Shown: positions 40,737 to 50,604, counted from the first letter of the stretch. The stretch: 64,000 bases of DNA from CAYJLC01 sp044426345 (GCA_044426345.1 JAWXUP010000001.1:1-64000), one strand, 5' to 3'. The notes: a model not told the origin generated them from the letters alone. Made by a program: numbers and translations.

Positions 40737-42584
40737 ATGTGTGGAATTTCTGGATTTTCGAGCTTTCAAGATAATTATGTTGCAAATAAGCGTGACACTA
40801 ACCTAAAAACTCTGCAAAATATGCGTTTAGCGATAAAACATCGTGGTTTTGACCAAACAGGTGAGTATTTGAGCGAGCACGTCGGTTTTAGTCACACTAG
40901 ACTATCTATTCGTGATATTTCTGGTGGTAAACAACCTATGCACAAGATTTTTCAAGGCTACGATTACATAATTTGCTACAACGGAGAGATTTACAACGTC
41001 GATGAACTGAATTTACAGAGTGAATTTAATTTCGAAACCACGTGCGACACCGAAGCAATTTTGTATGCATACATAAAATATGGTGAAGAATGCATTCGAC
41101 ATTTGAACGGAATTTTTGCCTTTGCAATCTGGGACGGTGCAAAAAAACAACTTTTTCTAGCTCGTGACCACCTTGGCGTAAAGCCTTTATTTTACACCGT
41201 GCAGGATAATGAATTAATTTTTGGATCGGAGATTAAAGCACTTTTTGCACACGAAAAAGTCAGTCCTCACGTGGATATCGACAGTTTTCGTGAAATTTTC
41301 GGTGTAGGACCTGCCCGAACTATGGGAAACGGAGTTTTTAAGAACATTTTTGAACTAAAAGCTGGAAATTTTGCAATTTTCAATCAAAATGGGCTAAAAA
41401 TCACACAATACTGGGATATAGAAAGCAAGCCTCACACGGAAAATTACTTACAGACTGTCGAACACGTGCGATATTTAGTTTGTGATGCCATCGAGCGACA
41501 AATGGTATCTGATGTTCCTGTTTGCACATTTTTGTCTGGAGGTCTTGATTCTAGCATAATTACAGCAGTCGCTCACGATGTTATGAGCGAAAAAGGTGCT
41601 ATTTTAAACACTTATTCCTTCGATTTTAGTGGAAATGATGAATTTTTCCAAAGTAATGCCTTTCAGCCCGAGCGTGATAAACCTTACGTCGAAATTATGT
41701 TAAACCACGTAAAAACCAACCACAAAAACCTGCTTTGTGATGAAAGCGAGCTAGTTGACTTATTAAAAACTTCGATGATTTCTAAGGATTTACCTGGAAT
41801 GGCAGACGTTGATGCCTCGCTTTTATACTTTTGCAAAATCGTAAAACAGCAAAATAAAGTTGCTTTAACTGGTGAATGTGCCGATGAAATTTTCGGTGGA
41901 TATCCTTGGTTTTACCGTGAAGATTTGCTCGCTGGCGATGGCTTTCCTTGGGCAAAAGATTTAACTCCACGAACCTGCTTATTGCAAGAAAATTTCGCTA
42001 AAAAATTAGATATTGAAAATTATTCGCAAGCAAAATATCTGCAAACTATACACGCTGTAAGTAAATATCCTTTTGAGGACAAAATCGAATCTCGTAGACG
42101 TGAAATAACTTACCTCAACATCAAATGGTTTATGCAAACTCTACTCGATAGAATGGACAGAGCAAGTATGTTTTCTGGACTCGAGGCACGTGTACCTTTT
42201 GCCGACCCACGTATAATAGAGTATGTTTTCAATGTACCTTTTAGTATGAAAAGGCAAAATAATGTTGAAAAATCTCTACTTCGCGATGCTTTTTGTGATA
42301 AATTACCTCACGAACTAGTGTATCGCAAAAAAAGTCCATATCCTAAAACTTACAATCCTAACTACGATATTTTATTAAGACTAAAGCTCGCAAAAATTAT
42401 AAGCGACAAAAATTCACCGATACACAATATAATTGACACGCGTAAAGTCGCAGATTTTGTATCAAATCCTTTAAATCGCTCGCAACCTTGGTTTGGGCAG
42501 TTAATGGCAGGCCCACAGCTGATTGCGTATATCATTCAAATTAATGACTGGCTTTTAGAATATTCCCCTATAATCGACATTTAG
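40737..42584 (+). CDS. asnB: Asparagine synthase (glutamine-hydrolysing)
   Basis: 615 residues. The N-terminal class II glutaminase starts MCGISGF with the catalytic Cys2, followed by the ammonia tunnel and the synthetase domain with PP-loop FLSGGLDSS near residue 264. Further conserved points include GECADEIFGGYPWFY and GLEARVPFAD. Makes Asn from Asp, Gln and ATP. Start with AAGGAG upstream. Confidence 0.95.
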   Translation: MCGISGFSSFQDNYVANKRDTNLKTLQNMRLAIKHRGFDQTGEYLSEHVGFSHTRLSIRDISGGKQPMHKIFQGYDYIICYNGEIYNVDELNLQSEFNFETTCDTEAILYAYIKYGEECIRHLNGIFAFAIWDGAKKQLFLARDHLGVKPLFYTVQDNELIFGSEIKALFAHEKVSPHVDIDSFREIFGVGPARTMGNGVFKNIFELKAGNFAIFNQNGLKITQYWDIESKPHTENYLQTVEHVRYLVCDAIERQMVSDVPVCTFLSGGLDSSIITAVAHDVMSEKGAILNTYSFDFSGNDEFFQSNAFQPERDKPYVEIMLNHVKTNHKNLLCDESELVDLLKTSMISKDLPGMADVDASLLYFCKIVKQQNKVALTGECADEIFGGYPWFYREDLLAGDGFPWAKDLTPRTCLLQENFAKKLDIENYSQAKYLQTIHAVSKYPFEDKIESRRREITYLNIKWFMQTLLDRMDRASMFSGLEARVPFADPRIIEYVFNVPFSMKRQNNVEKSLLRDAFCDKLPHELVYRKKSPYPKTYNPNYDILLRLKLAKIISDKNSPIHNIIDTRKVADFVSNPLNRSQPWFGQLMAGPQLIAYIIQINDWLLEYSPIIDI

Positions 42585-42627
42585 GATTTAAGTTACACAT
42601 GGTCAGTTAGCTTTCGCTAATTTATGC

Positions 42628-42656
42628 TTGAATTTTGTTTAATTCTGTGTTATCAT
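42628..42656 (+). promoter_or_regulatory. Promoter of the formate/nitrite channel gene
   Basis: TTGAAT (42628-42633), 17-bp spacer, TATCAT (42651-42656). Confidence 0.65.
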
Positions 42657-42707
42657 ATATAAAGTCAGCTTGTTTACAGGCGAAAATTGCAATCACAAGG
42701 AGATTTT

Positions 42708-43328
42708 ATGCACAATTTACTCAAAAGCATTTTAGCAGGAATGGCGGTATCTTTAGGCGGTGTCGCATATTTGTCAAACGAAAACAGCATTATTGGTGCT
42801 ATATTATTCAGCATCGGTCTGGTTATGATTTACCTTTTCGACTGGTGCTTATACACAGGAAAAGCGTGTTACGCAGTTGTTGATATGCCAAACAATCTGT
42901 CAATTATAGGCGTTGCATTTATCGGAAATTTAATCGGAACGATGTGCGTTGCATACACTCTTCGTATGACAAAGCTCGCAAAATTAATCCCACACGCCGA
43001 GGAAGTTGTTGCAGGAAAGCTTCAAAATACGCTTTTTAGTGGTTTTATATTGGCTATTGGTTGTGGAATTTTAATGTACGTTGCAGTTATTGGTTATAAA
43101 ACTGTACCTTCCGATTTAGGAAAATACATAACGTTAATTATGCCAGTTGTAGTATTCACAATTTCTGGTTTCGAGCACGTTGTAGCTAATATGTTCTATT
43201 TTTCTATGGCAAATGCGTGGAATATAGAAAACTTCTTCTACATTATAATTGTAGCACTTGGAAATCTGGTCGGTTGCTCGATAGTACCACTATCTGATAA
43301 ATATTTTAAAATTAAAGAACACGCGTAA
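42708..43328 (+). CDS. Formate/nitrite transporter (FocA/NirC family)
   Basis: Pentameric channel-type transporter of the FNT family with six hydrophobic helices. Family motifs: ILAGMAVSLGG near the start, NLIGTMCVAYTLR with the Asn-rich loop after helix 2, and ISGFEHVVANMFY and ALGNLVGC in the second half. The ATG at 42708 follows AAGGAG; a longer TTG frame would include the SD. Formate, nitrite or hydrosulfide cannot be distinguished. Confidence 0.92.
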   Translation: MHNLLKSILAGMAVSLGGVAYLSNENSIIGAILFSIGLVMIYLFDWCLYTGKACYAVVDMPNNLSIIGVAFIGNLIGTMCVAYTLRMTKLAKLIPHAEEVVAGKLQNTLFSGFILAIGCGILMYVAVIGYKTVPSDLGKYITLIMPVVVFTISGFEHVVANMFYFSMANAWNIENFFYIIIVALGNLVGCSIVPLSDKYFKIKEHA

Positions 43329-43332
43329 ATTT

Positions 43333-43368
43333 AAAACCTTGAGTGATTAAATCACCCAAGGTTTTTTC
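43333..43368 (+). terminator. Terminator of the formate/nitrite channel gene
   Basis: AAACCTTGAGTGAT pairs with ATCACCCAAGGTTT, followed by T residues. Confidence 0.85.
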
Positions 43369-43401
43369 TGTTTAACAACTCAATTTTCCTAAATTACAAA
43401 T

Positions 43402-45240
43402 CTACTCATCATGTAAATGTTTAAAAAACTCAGCTTGCTCCTGGTCTTCCCACTGACCAGTGTACAATTCGTAATAATGTCCTTCTTTTTTCAAAAGTTC
43501 ATTATGACTGCCACGCTCGATGATTTTTCCGTTTTCTACCACCAAAATAATGTCGGCATTTTTAATAGTTGACAATCTGTGTGCTATTATAAAACTAGTT
43601 TTATCACGCATTAAGTCAGCTGTCATTGAATTTATCAGCTGTTCCGTGTGCGTATCAACACTACTAGTCGCCTCGTCCATTACAAAAATTTTACCGTCTG
43701 CTAAAATCGCTCTCGCAATACTTACAAGCTGTTTTTGCCCAGTTGATAATTTATCGCCACCCTGTCCAACTTCGGTATCATAACCATTTGGAAGTTTTTC
43801 GATGAAATTATGTGCTTGAGCTCGTTTTGCAGCTGAAATAATTTGCTCTTTAGTCGCATTTTGATTAGCATATTTGATATTTTCTGCAATTGTGCCAGAA
43901 AATAGGTGTGGAGATTGCAAAACATAGCTCAAATTATGTTGTAACCACGATAAGCTACGATTTTTATAGTCTATTCCGTCGATTAAAATTTCGCCAGAGG
44001 TAGGCTCGAAAAACCTGCATACTAAATTTACAAGCGTACTTTTCCCAGCTCCTGTATGACCAACAATTGCGACGGTTGTTCCTGCTTTTATAGTTAAATT
44101 AAAGTTTTCTAGCACATAAATTTCACTATCTGGGTACTTAAATGACACATCGTTAAATACTATGTCGCCATTAATACTCTCCCAGTTTTCTGGTTTCGGA
44201 TTATAAATATCACCGTAATATTTTATAACATCTGCACTGTCTTTGATAAGTGGTTCAACGTATGTCATTTGGTTAACTCTTTCAACGTTTGCTTGCGCAG
44301 AAATTATTATACTAAGTGACTTTATAGTCTGCTCGATTGGGTTTATCATAAGGAAAGCGTAGCTGATAAACACCGATAGGTTTGATACACCAATTCGCTC
44401 ATTAAACACTAAAAATGAGCCAAAACCTAGAATTACAGCAACAATTATGCCGTTAAAACACATAATCAATGGATAAAAAATACTTTCGTGGCCTTTATAT
44501 TTTAATGCTTCAGCTTGTAAAGTTTGGTTTGATTTAAAAAATTCACGACTTATTTTTTCTCGAATATTAAGCTCTTTTACGGTCGCTAAACCTGTGATAT
44601 TTTCGTTATAAGATGCCGAAACTACAGAGTTTTTTTCACGCACACTACGATTTTGTTTAAGCATTTTCATCTGGAAATGATTTACGCACACAAACATAAA
44701 TGGCACAACCAACACAACTCCAAGCGATAAATTTATGTCTACAATCAACATATTTATCACAGCGAAAGTTACATATGCAATGTTATAAGAAACAGCTCCA
44801 ACTTGCCACGAAAATACGCGACTCAGTACATCTGTATCCGATAAAACTCGTGCCATAATAGAGCCTACTGGCGTCTTATTGAAAAAATCAATTGAGAGTT
44901 CTTGAATATGTCTAAATAGATGAAATCTTATGTCTTTTGATACGTAAACATCAAGTTTCATACAAAATTTCATATAATATACAGTTCCTAAGCACTGAAT
45001 AAGCGCAATAGTAACGAAAAATGCCGAAAATTTTCCAATCCCATCAGTTGTTTGTGGTCCTATAAAATTTTCTATGGCATAGGCTGTCATAACTGGATAT
45101 AGCGCTTGCACAAAAGCTGTGAAAACACTGCAAAAAACTAGTAAAATGATGTCTTTTTGATACGGTTTGATGTATCCTAGCATCGTTTTCCACTGCTTTA
45201 AATTTAGTTTTAATGGTAAGTTTTCTTCCACGCTATTCAC
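43402..45240 (-). CDS. ABC exporter half-transporter, catalytic partner
   Basis: 612 residues: a type IV ABC exporter domain with six helices followed by the nucleotide-binding domain. Walker A GHTGAGKST, signature LSTGQKQLV and Walker B FVMDEATSSVD with a full catalytic Glu. The start overlaps the stop of the upstream half-transporter by 8 bp. The two probably form a heterodimer of the BmrCD/TM287-288 class, exporting drugs or lipids. The signature carries Thr instead of Gly (LSTGQ), seen in this subfamily. Confidence 0.9.
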   Translation of the reverse strand: MNSVEENLPLKLNLKQWKTMLGYIKPYQKDIILLVFCSVFTAFVQALYPVMTAYAIENFIGPQTTDGIGKFSAFFVTIALIQCLGTVYYMKFCMKLDVYVSKDIRFHLFRHIQELSIDFFNKTPVGSIMARVLSDTDVLSRVFSWQVGAVSYNIAYVTFAVINMLIVDINLSLGVVLVVPFMFVCVNHFQMKMLKQNRSVREKNSVVSASYNENITGLATVKELNIREKISREFFKSNQTLQAEALKYKGHESIFYPLIMCFNGIIVAVILGFGSFLVFNERIGVSNLSVFISYAFLMINPIEQTIKSLSIIISAQANVERVNQMTYVEPLIKDSADVIKYYGDIYNPKPENWESINGDIVFNDVSFKYPDSEIYVLENFNLTIKAGTTVAIVGHTGAGKSTLVNLVCRFFEPTSGEILIDGIDYKNRSLSWLQHNLSYVLQSPHLFSGTIAENIKYANQNATKEQIISAAKRAQAHNFIEKLPNGYDTEVGQGGDKLSTGQKQLVSIARAILADGKIFVMDEATSSVDTHTEQLINSMTADLMRDKTSFIIAHRLSTIKNADIILVVENGKIIERGSHNELLKKEGHYYELYTGQWEDQEQAEFFKHLHDE

Positions 45241-47032
45241 CTGCCTCCTGCTTAGTTTTTTCGATAATTTCTTGTTGAATACGCACTATACTTGAGTAAA
45301 TTCCACCGTTATTTGCAAGCTCTTTGTGAGTTCCTTGCTCGATAATTTTCCCTTCATCAAGCACCAAAATTTTGTCTGATTGCATTAGCGTATTCACCCT
45401 TTGCGAGATGATAAATGTAGTCATATTTTCCGTATGACTATTGATTTCTGCACGAATATTACTGTCCGTTAACGTATCAACTGCCGATAAACTATCATCA
45501 AAACACAATATTTTTGCACCTGAATAAAGCGTTCTCGCTATTGCTACACGCTGTTTTTGTCCTCCCGAAAGTGTTACACCTTTTTCGCCTACTATGGTTT
45601 CGTATCCATCGCTAAATTCCATAACAGCGTTATGAATACAGGCTATTTTACTAACTTCTTCCAGCTTTTTCTCATCGATTTTTCTATCTGAAATTGCAAT
45701 ATTTTGTGCAATAGTTCTGCTAAATAAAAATGGCTCTTGAAGTACTATTCCAAGCTGATTTCTAAGGCAATCGAGGTTAATTTCACGAATATCCACACCA
45801 TCTATAGTGATTTTACCACTTTTCACGTCATAAAAACGCGCAAGCAATGCTAAAATCGTACTTTTCCCACTACCTGACGAACCTAAAAGTGCCACCGTTT
45901 GACCGTGCTTAATTTCAAAGCTTAAATCTTTTAAAATCGCAATGCCTTCAAAGTCAAAACACACATTTTCAAAACGGATATCTCCCACGAAATCGAAGAT
46001 CTGCCCAACCTCGTAGTCTTCATTATCTATAGAATATACTTCATTAACACGAGACAGCGATACGCTAGCTTTACCCATATTACTTACAATGCGTCCGATA
46101 GACACTATAGGCCACGAAAGCATACCATTATAAAGCGAAAACGAAATGATATCGCCTTGGGAAATTTCACCTTTAGCAGCCAAAAATACGCCCACCAACA
46201 GTACAACTAACGTTTGTAAAATTGGAAAAAGTTCGCAACTAGATTCGTACCACGCTAAAAAATTACCGACACTCATCCATAAATCTGCAACCTTTGTATT
46301 TTCTTTATCAAACTCATCACGCTCGAATTTTTGCTTTCCAAACGCACGAATTACACGAGGTGCTGATAAATTTTCTTGCACTCTAGCCTGCAAAACACCC
46401 TCGGCTTCGTCTGCCATACGGAATTTTTTTTGCACAACTGCATAGGTTACCACCGAATAAAGCGAAATAAGTGGCACTGTAACAAAAGAAACTACTGCCA
46501 TTATCACGGAAATATTAAACATAAAAATATATGCGATGACAAGTTTTGAAACAACCCTCAAGAGGTCTGTTCCTTCAACTGCAAACGAGGTTATCTGGTC
46601 GATATCCTTAGAACAACGCTGCATAATATCGCCTGTTTGCGTATTTTTAAAATATGAATAATACCCACCTTGCAGACGTTTAAATATACTTTGACGCATA
46701 TTGAATGCTAGATTTTCGCTCAAGAACTTACTCGATTTTAGTCTAATATGTTCACACAAAGCGTTTAGCAAAATTATGCTAAGAAAAATCGTAACTATCA
46801 GTGGAATATTTGCACGAAAAAAGTCACGTCCACCTAAATCGTTGATTATATCGACAAAAAAAGACGGTAGCTCAAACGCTTCCTCGCCTATTACACTATC
46901 GACCGTCACACCGATTAATTTTGGACTTAAAAAGTTGAAAAATGAGCCTATTGTTATAAAAATAAGCGCCGAAAGAAAATATTTAACGTTACCCTTGAAC
47001 TGCTGTTTTAAGAATTTTAAATCACTATTCAT
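45233..47032 (-). CDS. ABC exporter half-transporter, degenerate-site partner
   Basis: 599 residues with six membrane helices and a nucleotide-binding domain. Walker A GSSGSGKST, signature LSGGQKQRV. Walker B reads LCFDDSLSAVD, with Asp in place of the catalytic Glu. One non-hydrolytic site formed by this partner is the rule for heterodimeric bacterial exporters. It is first in the pair. Confidence 0.9.
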   Translation of the reverse strand: MNSDLKFLKQQFKGNVKYFLSALIFITIGSFFNFLSPKLIGVTVDSVIGEEAFELPSFFVDIINDLGGRDFFRANIPLIVTIFLSIILLNALCEHIRLKSSKFLSENLAFNMRQSIFKRLQGGYYSYFKNTQTGDIMQRCSKDIDQITSFAVEGTDLLRVVSKLVIAYIFMFNISVIMAVVSFVTVPLISLYSVVTYAVVQKKFRMADEAEGVLQARVQENLSAPRVIRAFGKQKFERDEFDKENTKVADLWMSVGNFLAWYESSCELFPILQTLVVLLVGVFLAAKGEISQGDIISFSLYNGMLSWPIVSIGRIVSNMGKASVSLSRVNEVYSIDNEDYEVGQIFDFVGDIRFENVCFDFEGIAILKDLSFEIKHGQTVALLGSSGSGKSTILALLARFYDVKSGKITIDGVDIREINLDCLRNQLGIVLQEPFLFSRTIAQNIAISDRKIDEKKLEEVSKIACIHNAVMEFSDGYETIVGEKGVTLSGGQKQRVAIARTLYSGAKILCFDDSLSAVDTLTDSNIRAEINSHTENMTTFIISQRVNTLMQSDKILVLDEGKIIEQGTHKELANNGGIYSSIVRIQQEIIEKTKQEAGE

Positions 47033-47116
47033 ACATTCTACCTATAATAATAAATTTTTACATACTACTATTATTCTACCATAAATTAAGTTTTATGTCT
47101 ATGTATTTCAACAAAA

Positions 47117-47145
47117 ACCACCGTCATCGATTCGACAACGGTGGT
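47117..47145 (-). terminator. Terminator of the lacI-VOC operon
   Basis: ACCACCGT pairs with ACGGTGGT, with TTTTTG following on the minus strand. Confidence 0.8.
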
Positions 47146-47168
47146 AAATTTTAAAATTTTACAGTTTC

Positions 47169-48008
47169 TTAGAAATTACGAAGAGTATGTAAAGTTTCTG
47201 GAGTGTAACCGTGAGCTGCTAATTCTTGAAGAGCTGGACGGTCAACGATTTCGATAGCAACGCCATCTGGATCCATAAATGTAAGAGTTTCGCCGATTTG
47301 GATACCAGCTGCTTTGATTTGGTCTTCAGAAATATCAACGCCAGCTGCGATTAATTCTTTGCAAGCTTCACGAACGTTTTTAACACGAAGAGCTATGTGA
47401 GCGATTGGGTTTACTGGGTTTTTAGGAATGCTGTTGTGTAATAATTCTAATACATCGTTGTCAGATTCCATATAGATGATTTCAAGGTCACGATCTTCTA
47501 ACATAAAGTGAACTAAGTTAGTCATTTGAAGGTGTTTAGTGTATAATTCGTGAACATCAAGGTTGTCAGCACGTAAAGAATAGTGGTCGAAACCTTCAAC
47601 GATTTTTGGAGCTACTGGTTCACGACGCATACCGTTTTCACGTTGTAAAAGTTCAACAGCAACACCGTTTTGGTCTCTGAAGAAAGCAAGGCGGCCATTA
47701 CCTGTACCTGCAACTTTTGGTTCTAAGTAGAAATCATATCCTAAAGCTTTGAAATATTCGAAAGCGCCATCTAAATCGTCAGTTTCGAAAGCAATGTGTT
47801 TTAAACCGTAAGGAGTTTCTGGAGTGTGAGTACCTGGTTCGATAAGTTCAACTAGGCAGTCACCGATTTGAATGTATACGCATTTTGAGTTGTTAGCTGG
47901 CATAATAGCATTTGATGTAACTTGTGCACCTAATACATCTGTGTAGAAAGCTACTGTTTTGTCCATATCATGAACGTTGCTACATACGTGGTTAAATTTG
48001 ATTGTCAT
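47169..48008 (-). CDS. Double-VOC-domain (glyoxalase/dioxygenase fold) protein, copy 1
   Basis: 279 residues made of two VOC modules. The first (about 1-125) begins FNHVCSNVHDMDKTVAFYTD and has the metal-ligand-like His at GLKHIAFE and Glu at VAVELLQRE. The second (about 135-265) has HYSLRAD, IAHIALRV and VAIEIVDR. This order of ligands is like extradiol dioxygenases and glyoxalases, but no specific reaction can be assigned. It lies 74 bp after the lacI-type gene and in the same operon. A close paralogue is at 49374. An isomerase or lyase for a sugar derivative is possible but not shown. Confidence 0.85.
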   Translation of the reverse strand: MTIKFNHVCSNVHDMDKTVAFYTDVLGAQVTSNAIMPANNSKCVYIQIGDCLVELIEPGTHTPETPYGLKHIAFETDDLDGAFEYFKALGYDFYLEPKVAGTGNGRLAFFRDQNGVAVELLQRENGMRREPVAPKIVEGFDHYSLRADNLDVHELYTKHLQMTNLVHFMLEDRDLEIIYMESDNDVLELLHNSIPKNPVNPIAHIALRVKNVREACKELIAAGVDISEDQIKAAGIQIGETLTFMDPDGVAIEIVDRPALQELAAHGYTPETLHTLRNF

Positions 48009-48082
48009 AATTCTTCCTCCTAAATTTTATCTCAGCAATTTTCTTTGCCTCGATTCCTCTTTTATAAATCTAAAATTGAAAG

Positions 48083-49126
48083 TTATTTTTCAATTTGATT
48101 TCTGATATATCCACCAGCATATCCACAAGACTCACGTATCGTAAGTTTGGGTTCTATAGGTGTGTTTTGAATAGGTTGTTGCTCGCCCGTTCTTTGCTTC
48201 ATAAGTCTAAACAAGGCATCGGTTGCAATCTGCGCCTCTTCCTCCGTTAAATAGGACATACAAGTAAGTGGAACTTCTGCGAATTTTGCAGGTTCAGTAT
48301 CATCATGTCCTATAACTGCTAAATCTTGTGGAACTCGAACGCCATGTTTTCTGCACCAACTCAATACGCCAAGCGCTAAATAGTCGGTAGAACAAAACAC
48401 CGCCGTGGGAGTTACTTTATCATAAACTTTTCCGATTGCATTAAATCCTTCTGCATAGCTAACGCTTTGAGTTGACTCCAAAAATCTGCTATCAAGCGAA
48501 ATTTTATAGTCTTTTAGTGCGTCAACATAGCCTTGCATTTTGTTGATTCCAACATCGTTATATCCGTGGATAAAAGCGATTTTTTCGTGTCCTAATCTAA
48601 TAAGATGCTCTACCGCACGATATGCTCCAAGTTTTCTATCAACATAAACTGCATCAGCTGGTGGAGACTGTGCACCACTATAACTCATCATCACTACAGG
48701 AAATTCTCTGCGACGAAGTTGTTCGATTTTTTGATAATCGCCAAATTCAACAGGGTAAATCAAAATTCCGTTAACCTGACGTGAAAGCAAGATATCAATT
48801 GCCTCTTTTTCACGTTCGACATTCCCTCCGGTAGTCATCAAAATCATAGCATAGCCTTTTTCGTTCAAAATACGCTCGATTTCCTTTGTAACCTGAACCA
48901 AAATTGGCGTGTGAAATTCTTTCAAAATTACACCGATAGTTTTCGAGTCTTGTTGCACCAAACCTCGCGCTAAGCTGTTTGGAATATAGTCCATTTCCTG
49001 TGCTAATTTTTGCACAAGGTCACGCGTTTCTTTTTTCACACGTGGGCTATTTTTCAAGGCAAGTGATACGGTATTTATCGAAAGTCCTGTTTTTTTTGCG
49101 ATATCTTTTTGCCTTACATTTATCAT
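48083..49126 (-). CDS. LacI-family transcriptional regulator
   Basis: 347 residues: N-terminal LacI HTH (VRQKDIAKKTGLSINTVSLA) with hinge helix PNSLARGL, then a sugar-binding periplasmic-fold domain. The frame is open to 49159, but the ATG at 49126 starts at the HTH and has AGAGG upstream. The palindrome AAATATTAACGTTAATATTT lies 45 bp before it and again before the second VOC gene, so it most likely represses its own operon and the paralogue in the absence of an inducer. Confidence 0.92.
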   Translation of the reverse strand: MINVRQKDIAKKTGLSINTVSLALKNSPRVKKETRDLVQKLAQEMDYIPNSLARGLVQQDSKTIGVILKEFHTPILVQVTKEIERILNEKGYAMILMTTGGNVEREKEAIDILLSRQVNGILIYPVEFGDYQKIEQLRRREFPVVMMSYSGAQSPPADAVYVDRKLGAYRAVEHLIRLGHEKIAFIHGYNDVGINKMQGYVDALKDYKISLDSRFLESTQSVSYAEGFNAIGKVYDKVTPTAVFCSTDYLALGVLSWCRKHGVRVPQDLAVIGHDDTEPAKFAEVPLTCMSYLTEEEAQIATDALFRLMKQRTGEQQPIQNTPIEPKLTIRESCGYAGGYIRNQIEK

Positions 49127-49171
49127 AAAAAACCTCTTAAAGTACGTAGCAATTTTCACATTATGCCGTCC

Positions 49172-49191
49172 AAATATTAACGTTAATATTT
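49172..49191. promoter_or_regulatory. LacI-type operator, lacI-VOC copy
   Basis: Perfect 20-bp palindrome AAATATTAACGTTAATATTT with the central CG typical of LacI-family sites, between the promoter and the lacI start. Confidence 0.85.
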
Positions 49192-49330
49192 TACTTATAA
49201 AATAAAACCGAAATAATTATTCCAGCAAGTATAATGTAACATATTGCTTATTTTTTGTCAAGTGAAACTAATATTTTTGTCACTTAACACAAAAATGTAC
49301 AGGTTTTATGGTACTTGGCAATTTTAATTT

Positions 49331-49363
49331 AAATCGCTGTCACCGTTTTGGTAACAGCGATTT
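49331..49363 (-). terminator. Terminator of the second VOC gene
   Basis: AAATCGCTGTCACC pairs with GGTAACAGCGATTT; followed on the minus strand by AAATT-type sequence with few T residues, so strength is moderate. Confidence 0.6.
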
Positions 49364-49373
49364 ATTTATGTAA

Positions 49374-50216
49374 TTAGTCGAAGTTACGAAGTGTTTTTAA
49401 AGTTTCTGGAGTAAATCCATTAGCAGCAAGTTCTCTTAGGTCAGGACGGTCGATAACTTCAATTTTAACGCCATCTGGATCTTCAAATGAGAAAGTTTCG
49501 CCGATATCAATACCAGGAATTTTAATAGTAGCTGGATCAATTTTAACGCCAGCTGCATTTAAAGCTTCACAACAAGCACGTGTATTTTCAACACGGATAG
49601 CGATGTGGTTGTATGGTCTAGCAAGATTTTTTGGAGTTGAATAGTGTAATAATGCTAAAACATCTTTACCTGATTCTAAGTATAATAATTCAAGTCCACG
49701 TTCTTCCATAACAAAACGAGCAAGGTTTTTCATACCAAGTTCTTTTGTATATAAATCGATAACAGATTTGTCATCTGCAAAAATACCGTAGTTGTCAAAG
49801 CTAACACAGTTTTTTGTTGGAACTGAAGGACGACGCATACCGTTTTCACGTTGTAAAAGTTCAACGTCAACACCGTTTTTATCTTTAAAGAAAGCAAGAC
49901 GACCATTGCCAGTACCTGCAACTTTTGGTTCTAAGTGGAATTTATAACCTAAAGCTTTGAAATGTTCGAAAGCTGCATCTAAATCATCAGTTTCAAAAGC
50001 GATGTGTTTTAAACCATAAGGAGTTTCTGGAGTGTGAGTGCCTGGTTCGATAAGTTCAAGAAGGCAATCGCCAATTTGAAGATATACGCATTTTGAGTTG
50101 TTTGCTGGCATAATAGCATTTGATGTAACTTGTGCACCGAAAATTTCAGTGTAAAAAGCTACTGTTTTGTCCATATCGTGAACGTTGCTACACATATGGT
50201 TAAATTCGATTTTCAT
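49374..50216 (-). CDS. Double-VOC-domain protein, copy 2
   Basis: 280 residues, closely related to copy 1 over its whole length (identical in long parts of the first module, more different in the second, about 130-200). It keeps the His/Glu metal-ligand pattern (GLKHIAFE, VDVELLQRE, YNHIAIRV, VKIEVIDR). Single gene with its own promoter and the same operator as the lacI operon. Divergence of the second module suggests a different substrate or a regulatory partner of copy 1. Confidence 0.85.
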   Translation of the reverse strand: MKIEFNHMCSNVHDMDKTVAFYTEIFGAQVTSNAIMPANNSKCVYLQIGDCLLELIEPGTHTPETPYGLKHIAFETDDLDAAFEHFKALGYKFHLEPKVAGTGNGRLAFFKDKNGVDVELLQRENGMRRPSVPTKNCVSFDNYGIFADDKSVIDLYTKELGMKNLARFVMEERGLELLYLESGKDVLALLHYSTPKNLARPYNHIAIRVENTRACCEALNAAGVKIDPATIKIPGIDIGETFSFEDPDGVKIEVIDRPDLRELAANGFTPETLKTLRNFD

Positions 50217-50259
50217 TTTTATTCCCCCTAAATTATCATTAAAAGTGATTTTTTCACTT

Positions 50260-50281
50260 AAAATATTAACGTTAATATTTT
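50260..50281. promoter_or_regulatory. LacI-type operator, VOC copy 2
   Basis: 22-bp perfect palindrome containing the same AAATATTAACGTTAATATTT core as at 49172, 44 bp before the gene start and downstream of a minus-strand TTGACA promoter (about 50350). Confidence 0.85.
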
Positions 50282-50442
50282 TTGTGCGAATTAAAACTGA
50301 AATGATTTACTTCAGCATTTATAATGTAACATATTACCTATTTTTTGTCAATATGGTTTGAAAAAATTAGCATTTACAACAAATTTAATGTCCATTTTTT
50401 AGCTATTTATATGACTTTGTAGTATGATATCGGCGACCTCAG

Positions 50443-50541
50443 GTCTCCCCTACAAGTGCAGTGATTTTTGTATCGTTATATTTTATTATACGTAACGGTA
50501 CGTCGAGGACGCCGTCCCCTACAGTAAGCAGTGATTTTTGT
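50443..50541. repeat. Duplicated intergenic repeat (TCCCCTACA type)
   Basis: TCTCCCCTACA at 50443 and CGTCCCCTACA at 50513 are each followed after a few bases by GCAGTGATTTTTGT. The second unit reads CGAGGACGCCGTCCCCTAC, a G+C-rich pattern related in style to the TGTAGGGGC repeats at 2512 and 32700. No gene overlaps. Confidence 0.65.
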
Positions 50542-50574
50542 GCAAAGATAATTTACAGTGAATTACGCAAAATC

Positions 50575-50604
50575 AAACCACGATACTTTAAAATACCGTG
50601 GTTT
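50575..50604 (-). terminator. Terminator of the MATE gene
   Basis: AAACCACGATA pairs with TACCGTGGTTT (one G-T), a few bp after the MATE stop on the minus strand. Confidence 0.7.

Noticed and set aside
42603..42622. TTAGC-TTTC-GCTAA hairpin, also at about 12231
   Set aside because: A short stem-loop present twice; too short and without T-run or shared flanks to be called a repeat family or terminator.
47169..50216. Duplicated VOC genes as an insertion-sequence-mediated composite
   Set aside because: No transposase or terminal repeats flank them; the shared control region fits simple gene duplication.
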